A stretch of DNA of 64,000 nucleotides. Origin: Cyanobacterium sp. Dongsha4. GTDB taxonomy: Bacteria > Cyanobacteriota > Cyanobacteriia > Cyanobacteriales > Cyanobacteriaceae. A program made the translations under genes and the position numbers. Positions 1 through 6,883 of this stretch are shown here, piece after piece. Numbering within the stretch: position 1 is the first letter of the stretch; each line of letters starts with the position of its first letter. The stretch spans positions 2,865,326-2,929,325 of the forward strand of contig NZ_CP084098.1 in the NCBI RefSeq assembly GCF_036345015.1, written 5' to 3'. The notes beneath the pieces are model-generated. The model worked only from the letters and a program-made list of their open reading frames with translations, did not search any database and was not told the origin of the DNA.

Positions 1-107
1 AATGAATCTAGCTCAGGCCAAGGTAAATCTTCTGGCTCGTAGTGAATATGACTATCAAGAAAAGTTTGACAAAATAATTTTTTGTGTTCTTTACTGCCTA
101 ATTTCAT
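1..107 (-). CDS. Partial hypothetical protein (N-terminus only)
   Basis: An ATG on the minus strand at 107 opens a frame that runs off the left edge of the window. About 35 residues are visible, beginning MKLGSKEHKKLFCQTFLDSH and continuing through an acidic, proline-containing stretch (YEPEDLPWPEL). I do not recognise the family. The gene is divergent from the response regulator at 407 and shares a 299-base upstream region with it. The frame is open and the composition looks coding, but the stretch is short. Confidence 0.6.
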   Translation of the reverse strand, partial: MKLGSKEHKKLFCQTFLDSHIHYEPEDLPWPELDS

Positions 108-406
108 AGATTAATCAGAGGAAAATATAATCAGTAATAATTTAACTCAAAACTATTAACGTAATTAATAAATATTTTAAAGTTCACTAAATGTTAATAA
201 ACTTTTAAGGTTATATTTAACCTAGGTATTAATAAAATCAATAACACTCAAACGAAAATTTAATCAGTCATATTTAGTAATGAAATATTAAAAAGCCAAA
301 ATTTGTCATACTAGCAATAGCAATCAAACTATCATTCCTTAACAATAGCTCTCATTGTTAATTTCGTCATTTACCAACTAAAGTTAATATCATAAAAAGG
401 AAAGAA
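108..406. other. AT-rich divergent intergenic region
   Basis: About 300 bases lie between two divergent genes and must hold promoters for both. The stretch is very AT-rich. A near-palindrome sits at about 206-234 (AGGTTA, three bases, TAACCT, followed by CCTAGG). A purine-rich AAAGGAAAG just before 407 is a plausible ribosome binding site for the rightward gene. I see no RNA gene or conserved operator that I can name. Confidence 0.4.
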
Positions 407-1636
407 ATGAGTAGTTCAGGAGTATTTAAAAAAGCACTACTATCTCTGAAAGGGAAAAAATTCACAGGAAGAATTGATGTCAAAAAAGCAGACGGAAAAG
501 AATGGCGTGTTTATTTTTGCTTAAGTCGTTTAGTCTGGGCAGATGGCGGTTATCATCCTTATCGTGAATGGCAAAGGTTGCTAGAAAAATATTGTCCTGA
601 TTTAGATACCCATCTTTTAGATATTCAAAAATCCAAAGAATTTGAATGTTGGAACTATCATTTAATAGTCTCTTTATTGCAAAGATTTTTAATTACTAAA
701 GAACAAGCATTATCCCTGATTAAAGTTAGAATTAAACAGGCTTTATTTGATATTTATCAAGCAGAATTTCTTGAAAAATTAAAATATGATGTCATTACCA
801 TTGAAGATAATTTTCCAGAAGAATCAGGCTTAAAAACCTCCGTTAGTTTACTAAAAATCGAACCAATATTAATGGAGTTAGAACTAGAATGGCAACATTG
901 GCAAAAATTTGGTTTAACCCATTTAATTCCCCATTTTGCACCTGTTATTAAAAATCCTGTCTTATTACAACAACATTTTAAAGGAAAAGAAAAAACCTAC
1001 AAAAAATTAGTTTCTTTACTTAACGGGAAGTATCCTTTAACAGAAATAGCAGATAAATTAAACCTAACTATTTTTAAAATTACCGTGTGGTTAAAACCCT
1101 ATTTTGAACAAGACTTAATTACTTTAGTCGAAATTGAGGATCAACCCGTTGCAATTACTCTAATTGGTGTCACAAACCAGAATTATAAAATAACAAAAAC
1201 TACTTATCAACAATTAATCGTTTGTATTGATGATAGCTCACAAATTTGTGAAATAATGGAACATATTATCACTGATGCAGGTTATCAATATTTCTCTATT
1301 AGAGAACCTCTAAAAGCCTTACCACAAATATTGAAAAGAAAACCTGATTTAATCTTTTTGGATTTAGTCATGCCTATTATTAACGGTTATGAACTTTGTT
1401 CCCAAATTCGTCGTGTCTCTGCTCTGAAAGATGTACCTATCATTATTCTTACTAGCAACGATGGTATGATTGACAGACTCCGAAGTAAATTAGTCGGTGC
1501 TAATGGGTTTTTAGGAAAACCAATTGATCAAGAAAAAGTTTTAGCAAAGATAAAATATTGTTTGTCCGGCAAAAAAACAACCTCCGCCCTTGACTCCCCT
1601 GAAATGTTAGAGTTAACGACTGATACGGGCAAATAA
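407..1636 (+). CDS. PatA-family response regulator (DUF4388-type N-terminus plus receiver)
   Basis: The 409-residue protein has an N-terminal PatA/DUF4388-like region (about 1-110), a central mostly helical region, and a C-terminal CheY-like receiver (about 270-393). The receiver keeps the acidic pair D275/D276, phosphoacceptor D319 in FLDLVMP and the conserved lysine K371 in GKP, so phosphotransfer should work. Family members with known roles include PatA (heterocyst pattern) and PixG (phototaxis). They are often found with CheW/CheA genes, which are not adjacent here, so the output is unknown. AAAGGAAAG just upstream of ATG 407 supports this start. The nearest CheA-like gene is at the far right of the window. 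Confidence 0.85.
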   Translation: MSSSGVFKKALLSLKGKKFTGRIDVKKADGKEWRVYFCLSRLVWADGGYHPYREWQRLLEKYCPDLDTHLLDIQKSKEFECWNYHLIVSLLQRFLITKEQALSLIKVRIKQALFDIYQAEFLEKLKYDVITIEDNFPEESGLKTSVSLLKIEPILMELELEWQHWQKFGLTHLIPHFAPVIKNPVLLQQHFKGKEKTYKKLVSLLNGKYPLTEIADKLNLTIFKITVWLKPYFEQDLITLVEIEDQPVAITLIGVTNQNYKITKTTYQQLIVCIDDSSQICEIMEHIITDAGYQYFSIREPLKALPQILKRKPDLIFLDLVMPIINGYELCSQIRRVSALKDVPIIILTSNDGMIDRLRSKLVGANGFLGKPIDQEKVLAKIKYCLSGKKTTSALDSPEMLELTTDTGK

Positions 1637-1719
1637 ACTATTGTCACTATCTATCAACTATGGTTACAATAGTAAAATTGTGTCAATAACTAAAATACTT
1701 ATTATATTATTTAAAACCT

Positions 1720-1896
1720 ATGGCAGTACCTAAGAAGAAAACATCTAAATCTAAACGTAATCAACGTCGCGCTCATTGGTTTAAAAAAGCAGAATTACAA
1801 GCTCAAAGAGCCTTATCTTTAGGTAAATCTGTTTTAACCGGTAAAGCAAACGGTTTCGTTTATCCCACTAAGGAAGAAGAAGAAACAGAAGAATAG
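1720..1896 (+). CDS. rpmF: 50S ribosomal protein L32 (bL32)
   Basis: A 58-residue basic protein begins [20 protein letters not shown], the characteristic bL32 N-terminus, and has the [14 protein letters not shown] acidic tail seen in cyanobacteria. It is a structural component of the large ribosomal subunit. The cysteine zinc ligands of the C+ form are absent, as is usual for cyanobacterial L32. It stands alone 83 bases after the response regulator. The motif, length and start are all typical. Confidence 0.97.
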   Translation: MAVPKKKTSKSKRNQRRAHWFKKAELQAQRALSLGKSVLTGKANGFVYPTKEEEETEE

Positions 1897-2010
1897 TTGT
1901 TTTATTTCTTGAGAAATGAGGAATTAGTAATTAGGAATTAGTCAATACGCATAAAGTAGTTTTTTCAAAAACTCATACTCACAGTCTTTACAATTTGTTA
2001 GGGAAAAAAG

Positions 2011-2040
2011 TTGTCAAATTTGATACTTTTTAGTTATATT
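2011..2040 (+). promoter_or_regulatory. Sigma-70-type promoter of the glutamine-riboswitch transcript
   Basis: A TTGTCA -35 hexamer (2011-2016) and a TATATT -10 hexamer (2035-2040) are separated by 18 bases. Transcription would start near 2047, about ten bases before the riboswitch. No GTA-N8-TAC NtcA site was found by eye. Known gif genes are repressed by NtcA, so a degenerate site may have been missed. Confidence 0.6.
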
Positions 2041-2056
2041 AAAAGGGTAAGGATAA

Positions 2057-2152
2057 ATCGTTCATCTGCTTAACAGTCAGACGGAAGTAAGAAGTAATAG
2101 CTTCTGAAGGAACGCGCCTCGAATCTAAACTCATCGAAAATTAGAGGAGGCG
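2057..2152 (+). promoter_or_regulatory. Glutamine riboswitch (glnA / Downstream-peptide class) with ribosome-site sequestering arm
   Basis: The leader carries the conserved blocks of this RNA: CGTTCATC (2059-2066), GACGGAAGTA (2080-2089) and GAAGGAACGCG (2106-2116). Pairings are visible. P1 is CGTTC 2059-2063 with GAACG 2110-2114, a short stem is CTG 2066-2068 with CAG 2078-2080, and a hairpin is GAAG 2091-2094 with CTTC 2101-2104. Just 3' of P1, CGCCTC (2115-2120) is exactly complementary to GAGGCG (2147-2152), which overlaps the AGGAGG ribosome site at 2145-2150. This suggests translational control. In the related Synechocystis gifB leader, glutamine binding switches translation on. The gene controlled here encodes a glutamine synthetase inactivator, which fits. 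The class is recognised from motifs; the switching direction is inferred. Confidence 0.9.
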
Positions 2153-2156
2153 AATT

Positions 2157-2303
2157 ATGAACGCTAAATTCAATAATAACACCAACAATATCAGTTCTAT
2201 TGGTCAACAAGCACGTTTATTAATGGTTGACAATCGTCAACGTAAAAGTAATCGTCAAGCTACTATGTTGGAAAGAGCATCTGAACAAGTAGGACTTCAA
2301 TAG
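2157..2303 (+). CDS. gifA: Glutamine synthetase inactivating factor, IF7-like, short
   Basis: A 48-residue protein has the block GQQARLLMVDNRQRKSNRQA followed by TMLERASEQVG. This matches the core of the GS inactivating factors IF7 and IF17. The three arginines known to matter in IF7 (R8, R21, R28) are present with exactly the same spacing of 13 and 7, here R20, R33 and R40. Such proteins are intrinsically disordered and bind glutamine synthetase type I to inactivate it when nitrogen is plentiful. The variant has an asparagine-rich N-terminal extension and stops about 8 residues after the core, so it lacks the tail of Synechocystis IF7. It follows a glutamine riboswitch and a strong AGGAGG site. 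Homology is from memory of the family, not a search. Confidence 0.82.
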   Translation: MNAKFNNNTNNISSIGQQARLLMVDNRQRKSNRQATMLERASEQVGLQ

Positions 2304-2418
2304 TCAATATCACTAAGCATAGGCAGAAGAGAAAATAGATATAGATTTGCTTTCCTGATTTTATCCTCTATTTCTCTCATTACATCTTTATTTGAATTTA
2401 TATATAGGAGAAAAGAAA

Positions 2419-2571
2419 ATGATTAGTCAAAAAACCCTCGAAAATGCCCGTCAAGCACACAGAACAAACTTAATTAAAAGTTTAGAGCATCGCATAGAAG
2501 TGGCAAAAGCAAAAGGTCAAACTGCTTTAGTTGAACAATTAGAAGCAGAAAAACTTTATTATCTTAAATAG
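2419..2571 (+). CDS. Small conserved protein, possible PirA-like PII-interacting regulator
   Basis: This is a 50-residue charged helical protein with the core LEHRIEVAKAKGQTALVEQL and an end of EKLYYLK. AGGAGAAAAG just before ATG 2419 is a good ribosome site. It lies 115 bases after the IF7-like gene in the riboswitch transcript and before a terminator, so both genes are probably co-transcribed. PirA, a PII-interacting regulator of arginine synthesis in Synechocystis, is of similar size and is nitrogen-controlled, which makes it a candidate homologue. I cannot confirm the sequence match. The 115-base spacer can fold (AGAG-AAAATAG near 2332 with CTATTTCTCT near 2368) and may set relative expression. 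The gene is real with good confidence; the function is tentative. Confidence 0.7.
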   Translation: MISQKTLENARQAHRTNLIKSLEHRIEVAKAKGQTALVEQLEAEKLYYLK

Positions 2572-2651
2572 ATTAATGAGATATTGTGGCGAAAAGCGTT
2601 TTTATTGACGCTGCATTTTACTCATAATTATTGAATAATAATATAATTGCT

Positions 2652-2684
2652 AAATGTCGGGGATTGTTTCTCTGACATTTTTCT
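2652..2684 (+). terminator. Intrinsic terminator of the riboswitch operon
   Basis: AAATGTC (2652-2658) pairs with GACATTT (2674-2680). The stem extends inward through GGGGA/TCTCT-type pairs to about 12 bp, and a T-rich tract follows from 2678. It lies 80 bases after the second small gene and also contains the ATG at 2654, which argues against that ATG as the start of the next gene. Confidence 0.65.
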
Positions 2685-2701
2685 ATTTATGGGTTTTGTT
2701 A

Positions 2702-4183
2702 ATGATTAAAACAAATATTTTCTATAGAGCATTATTGAGTATATTAATCGGTTTTTATAATATTTTTTCTTATAGTTTAAGTAGTAAAGCAGAGATAAAA
2801 GAATCATCAGAATATAATCAAAGTCAAGTTTGTATTGAAGGTTTAGAATCAACTATTAATAACATTCTTAATCAGTCAGAAAGAAGTAAAGAAAATTGGG
2901 GTATTTTAATCGAAAAACTTAATCAAAATAAGACTTTATATAGATTAAATGAGAATAAATATTTTATTCCAGCTTCTAATGTTAAATTGTTCACTACAGC
3001 TTCTTTTTTATTAAATTTTGGGGAAAGTTTTACCATAAAAACTCCTATCTATATTAAAGGAAAAGAAGAATTTACAGATGAATTAATTATTCTGGGAAAA
3101 GGTGATCCAAGTATTACTAAATCTGACTTAGAAAATATAGCAGAAAAACTACAACAGTTAAATGTTAATCATGTTAAAAATTTAATTCTAGTAGAAGATT
3201 CTCCCATCAAATATCCTTTCAATAATAGCTGGGAATTTTCAGATTTATATTTTTACTATGCTGTTCCTATTAATAGTTTTATTTTAGAAGAAAATACTGT
3301 CACTCTCAGTTTAACTCCTAATCAAGTCGGTAAACCAATATTATTAAAATGGTCTGATAAATTAGCAGGAAAACAATGGCTTATTATCAATGAGGGGATA
3401 ACTGTTAATGAAGATAATGAATATAGTATTAATTTAAAGCCTATGGGTTTGGAATCTAGGTTAAGAATTGAGGGAAATCTCCCTATTAATAATGGTGAGG
3501 ATAATTGGTGGTTATCTATCCCTAATCCTGAGCAATATTTTCAAGATTCTTTAATTGCAATTCTGCAAAATTATGGTATCCAAGTGGAAAAAACGGAAAT
3601 TATTGGTCAAAAAAATATAGATTTAAGTGATGCCAATTTGTTGTTAGAAATTAACTCTCCTAATAGTAAAAATTTAATTGAGGAAGTTAATCAAAATAGT
3701 AATAATTTATATGCCGAAATTTTATTAAGTTATTTAGCAACTAATCCAGACACAAAGTTTATTGCTCAGAAAAAGATATTAGAAAATTTAGGGCTATTCT
3801 CTCATGATTATTCACTAAAAGATGCTTCTGGTTTATCCCGTCAAAATTTAGTGACTCCCAGAAGTCTTGTAACTTTATTAAAATTAATGGATAAAACTGA
3901 ATATGCAAAAACTTTCAGGGATTCTTTGAGTTTGGCGGGTGTTAATGGCACTCTTAAAAACCGTTTTCAGAATGAGGATATGATCAATAACGACTTATGG
4001 GGAAAAACTGGAACTTTAACAGGGGTGTCTGCTTTATCAGGCTATTTACAAGCTAAAGATGACGATATAGTTTTTTCTATCATGGTGAATAACTCCTCAG
4101 CACCAAGCAAAGAGTTAAGAGACACTATTGATAAATTAGTAGTTACTGTTGCCCAATCACAACATTGTAAAAACTACAATTGA
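2702..4183 (+). CDS. dacB: D-alanyl-D-alanine carboxypeptidase / endopeptidase (PBP4, peptidase S13)
   Basis: This periplasmic penicillin-binding protein trims peptidoglycan stem peptides. The three active-site motifs are visible: S-N-V-K (nucleophile serine and lysine), S-N-N in NSNNLYAEILL, and K-T-G in WGKTGTL near the C-terminus. A hydrophobic segment after MIKTNIFYRALL looks like a signal peptide. The open frame extends upstream to an ATG at 2654, but that codon lies inside a terminator hairpin, so I place the start at 2702, giving 493 residues. It reads rightward after the nitrogen-control unit and is probably a separate transcript. Length and motifs are normal for the family. Confidence 0.9.
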   Translation: MIKTNIFYRALLSILIGFYNIFSYSLSSKAEIKESSEYNQSQVCIEGLESTINNILNQSERSKENWGILIEKLNQNKTLYRLNENKYFIPASNVKLFTTASFLLNFGESFTIKTPIYIKGKEEFTDELIILGKGDPSITKSDLENIAEKLQQLNVNHVKNLILVEDSPIKYPFNNSWEFSDLYFYYAVPINSFILEENTVTLSLTPNQVGKPILLKWSDKLAGKQWLIINEGITVNEDNEYSINLKPMGLESRLRIEGNLPINNGEDNWWLSIPNPEQYFQDSLIAILQNYGIQVEKTEIIGQKNIDLSDANLLLEINSPNSKNLIEEVNQNSNNLYAEILLSYLATNPDTKFIAQKKILENLGLFSHDYSLKDASGLSRQNLVTPRSLVTLLKLMDKTEYAKTFRDSLSLAGVNGTLKNRFQNEDMINNDLWGKTGTLTGVSALSGYLQAKDDDIVFSIMVNNSSAPSKELRDTIDKLVVTVAQSQHCKNYN

Positions 4184-4287
4184 CACCACAATTCTAAGGT
4201 ACAAGAAAACCCTAATCATATAATCACAAGCAACTACTTGAAAATTTTGCTTCAATCTTAAGTAAAACCGCTATAGATTTAATAAAA

Positions 4288-4361
<74 letters not shown>

Positions 4362-4418
4362 ACGCATCTACTATGTTAACGTCTTTTTTTTACAAATGCA
4401 ACCCCAACTTGAATATTT

Positions 4419-5150
4419 TTAAGTAAGAGGGAGTTTTTGGTATTTGAGATAGAATCCTAAAATGATGAAAAGCGCGATCGCACTTGCTCCTAAACCGATA
4501 TAATTAGGAAGCCAGAAGACGGCTTGTAATTGATTAATTTGTCCTGCGGATAATTGAATATTGTATTGATTGTTGGGTAGTTTTTCCCATTGGGTAAATT
4601 CGTTGGTGGTGAGTTTAGCACCCAAAGGAAAATCAAACTGAATTTGTAAGTTAATTAAGTCTCCAGAAGAAATGATGATATTACCTTCACTGGATACCAC
4701 TCCCAAAGGAGTTAAATCTGCATCAAAATTAAGGGTATTTCTCTCCAGAAACAATAAATTATTTTGTTTAATGGACATCTTTGCAGATAAATCCAAAAGG
4801 CTATTAGAATTATCATCTGAGATTTTTTGAGAAGATTTATCCCCTAATGTAGAAACAAAAAACTGGTTGAATTTCTTAACCAAATCTTGACCATTACTAA
4901 AAGGAATTGTAACCACTAATTCATCTTGAGAAAGCCGTTTACTCTTTCCTTGTAATTTTAATGCACGACGTTCAATACTATTTAACCACGCATTCCCTTC
5001 TTTTTCACTAAAGTTGGTTAGTTGTTCACCCAATTTGATATGTTGAATCATTGTACCATGATTAGCCTGTGGGAATTGAATACCGACATCATAGCGAACA
5101 CATCCAGTTAAACAAAGACATAAGGCTAAAAAAATAAATATCTTTTTCAT
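4419..5150 (-). CDS. DUF3153 family lipoprotein
   Basis: The 243-residue protein begins with a lipoprotein signal and lipobox (LCLTGC, lipidated cysteine near residue 16). A beta-rich exported region follows, then a C-terminal membrane helix (about 215-236) and a short basic tail. This is the DUF3153 pattern found widely in cyanobacteria; no function is established. It is first in position of three minus-strand exported proteins (4419-6654), with 54 bases to the GerMN gene upstream, so co-transcription is likely. Confidence 0.75.
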   Translation of the reverse strand: MKKIFIFLALCLCLTGCVRYDVGIQFPQANHGTMIQHIKLGEQLTNFSEKEGNAWLNSIERRALKLQGKSKRLSQDELVVTIPFSNGQDLVKKFNQFFVSTLGDKSSQKISDDNSNSLLDLSAKMSIKQNNLLFLERNTLNFDADLTPLGVVSSEGNIIISSGDLINLQIQFDFPLGAKLTTNEFTQWEKLPNNQYNIQLSAGQINQLQAVFWLPNYIGLGASAIALFIILGFYLKYQKLPLT

Positions 5151-5204
5151 GGAGATAAATAGAATTATTAATAAATTAAATTACCGTTATTGACAAAAAT
5201 ATAT

Positions 5205-5834
5205 CTATTCTGGTGAAGAATTAGAAGAGGCAAAAGATTGAACAAAAATTTCTCTTGTCATAGGTTGCTCTATAATTAATCCTTCTCCTCCTAAAACATC
5301 CAGAGGTTGCCCTTCTACACTAATCCAAACACTAGCATTAGGATCTAAACTAGTAGCAGTATAAATAACTTGTCCCAATCTGGAAATCATTGACTCACTA
5401 CCCCCGCCGAGGGTAAATTCTTCCGATAAGTTTAGGTGAATACCATCTTCTTTTACTTCTAAATTCTCTAATTTTGTATTAGGGGGGATTGCACTATCTT
5501 GACTTTCTTCTTCAGATAATAATTGATTGAAAGCAGTAGTTAAGGTTGACTGAGGATTTTTTTCTATTTTAAGAGGAATACTTTTGGGAGTTAATTGGAG
5601 ATTTTCATCTAATAGATATATAGCAACTAGCTGTTTTTGATTATTAGTTGGATTGTTGGGGATTACTTCTACATCTGTAGGAGGAGTGTCATCTGGTTGA
5701 CTAACTTGATTTTTCGACTCTAGGTTACTATAAGCATACCATGCGGCAAAAGTCCCTACTGCTAAAACTGTAGTGGCAATGGAAGCAATAATTTTAGTCG
5801 AGAAAAAAGAATTTGGTTTTTGATCTTTTGCCAT
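5205..5834 (-). CDS. GerMN domain-containing membrane-anchored protein
   Basis: This 209-residue protein has an N-terminal membrane anchor (about 14-36), a short acidic and proline-rich linker, and a GerMN domain (about 68-200). The domain is recognised by the pattern L-x-x-F-x-x-L, GIHLNLSEEF, YTATSLDP and VWISVEGQPLDVLGGEG. GerMN domains occur in Bacillus germination proteins and in many envelope proteins; in cyanobacteria the role is unknown. It lies between DUF3153 and DUF2993 genes, with 37 bases to the latter, suggesting an envelope-related operon. Confidence 0.8.
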   Translation of the reverse strand: MAKDQKPNSFFSTKIIASIATTVLAVGTFAAWYAYSNLESKNQVSQPDDTPPTDVEVIPNNPTNNQKQLVAIYLLDENLQLTPKSIPLKIEKNPQSTLTTAFNQLLSEEESQDSAIPPNTKLENLEVKEDGIHLNLSEEFTLGGGSESMISRLGQVIYTATSLDPNASVWISVEGQPLDVLGGEGLIIEQPMTREIFVQSFASSNSSPE

Positions 5835-5871
5835 AATTGTTACTGTAATTAATACTGACTACTTAGTTATT

Positions 5872-6654
5872 TTATGGGGATTGGTTATCAAGATGAACAA
5901 ATCCTGCTATTTCCAATTGATTATCCTCTATATTGAATTTTAATAGCCTTGCAATAATGCCATATTTTTCTAGTTTTTGTAAGGTTAACTGAGTATTTAT
6001 GTTATCAGCAAATCCTTGTAATAGTTTAGATGATAGTTGTCTGTCGTTTAATGTTCCTTTAACATCCGTAATTTCTAGTTTATGACCTTTAACTAAGTCT
6101 AGGGTAAATTCTAAACTAATATTTAACAATTCTTCTTTTCTGATGGGTAATTTGGCTTTGGTATCGATGCGAATACGGTTATTTGTTTGTAAATCTAGGT
6201 TTAGATCTATAATTTCAACATCGGATTCTTCTGCTAATTTAGTCATAATTGACTTTGCTTGAGAAGAGGTTAGCATTTTGTTTAAATCATTTTGATTAAT
6301 AATAATTCTTCCTGCTAAATTAAGGGGTGAATTTAATATTTTTTTCCACTCATTTTGTTCTATTTTCTTGAGATTTCTTAGTTGAGATAAGTTAAGGTTA
6401 ATTTCATCGGTTTCTATCTCGACTAATTTTAAGGAAATATTCTCACTAGGTTGCCATTCTTTGAGACTAATTTGAATAGAATCTGCTTTTCCTTTTAAAA
6501 GTTGATGGGTGGGAACACTATGAACTCTAACATCTATTTGTTTTACTTCTTCTGAATTTTTTTCAATTACTTTGGTTAAAGAATTATTAACAAATAATCC
6601 CCCGAAAGATAAGCTCGATACTATAATGGTGAGTATAGTAGTAAAAATTTCCAT
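5872..6654 (-). CDS. DUF2993 (LmeA-like) family protein
   Basis: This is a 260-residue protein with a hydrophobic N-terminus (about 4-22) followed by the DUF2993 pattern: VHSVPTHQLLKGKADSIQIS, a GRIIINQNDLNKML motif, and C-terminal beta strands ending in FVHLDN. DUF2993 proteins include mycobacterial LmeA, a periplasmic lipid-binding enzyme; cyanobacterial members are uncharacterised. It is probably the first gene of the three-gene minus-strand group and is transcribed from the AT-rich region 6655-6883. Confidence 0.75.
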   Translation of the reverse strand: MEIFTTILTIIVSSLSFGGLFVNNSLTKVIEKNSEEVKQIDVRVHSVPTHQLLKGKADSIQISLKEWQPSENISLKLVEIETDEINLNLSQLRNLKKIEQNEWKKILNSPLNLAGRIIINQNDLNKMLTSSQAKSIMTKLAEESDVEIIDLNLDLQTNNRIRIDTKAKLPIRKEELLNISLEFTLDLVKGHKLEITDVKGTLNDRQLSSKLLQGFADNINTQLTLQKLEKYGIIARLLKFNIEDNQLEIAGFVHLDNQSP

Positions 6655-6883
6655 ATTATTTATTTTTTTTAGTTCACTTTTAGATCTTTTTATCTATTAG
6701 CTTTAATATTGTACATATTAATATTATTTTTTGTTAAATATTCATGTTGTTCTGTTTAATCTTGGAAATATTAAATTAATCAATAAATATAATTATTGCT
6801 GGGCTTATAGGGTAATAATCAATATAGTAAATTTGATGATAAATTTTTGATAGTTTTTTATTACCACTTTTAAATTTCAGAAA

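Noticed and set aside
407..1636. PatA-type regulator as part of a chemotaxis operon
   Set aside because: The next genes are rpmF and the riboswitch unit; the only CheA-like gene is 58 kb away.
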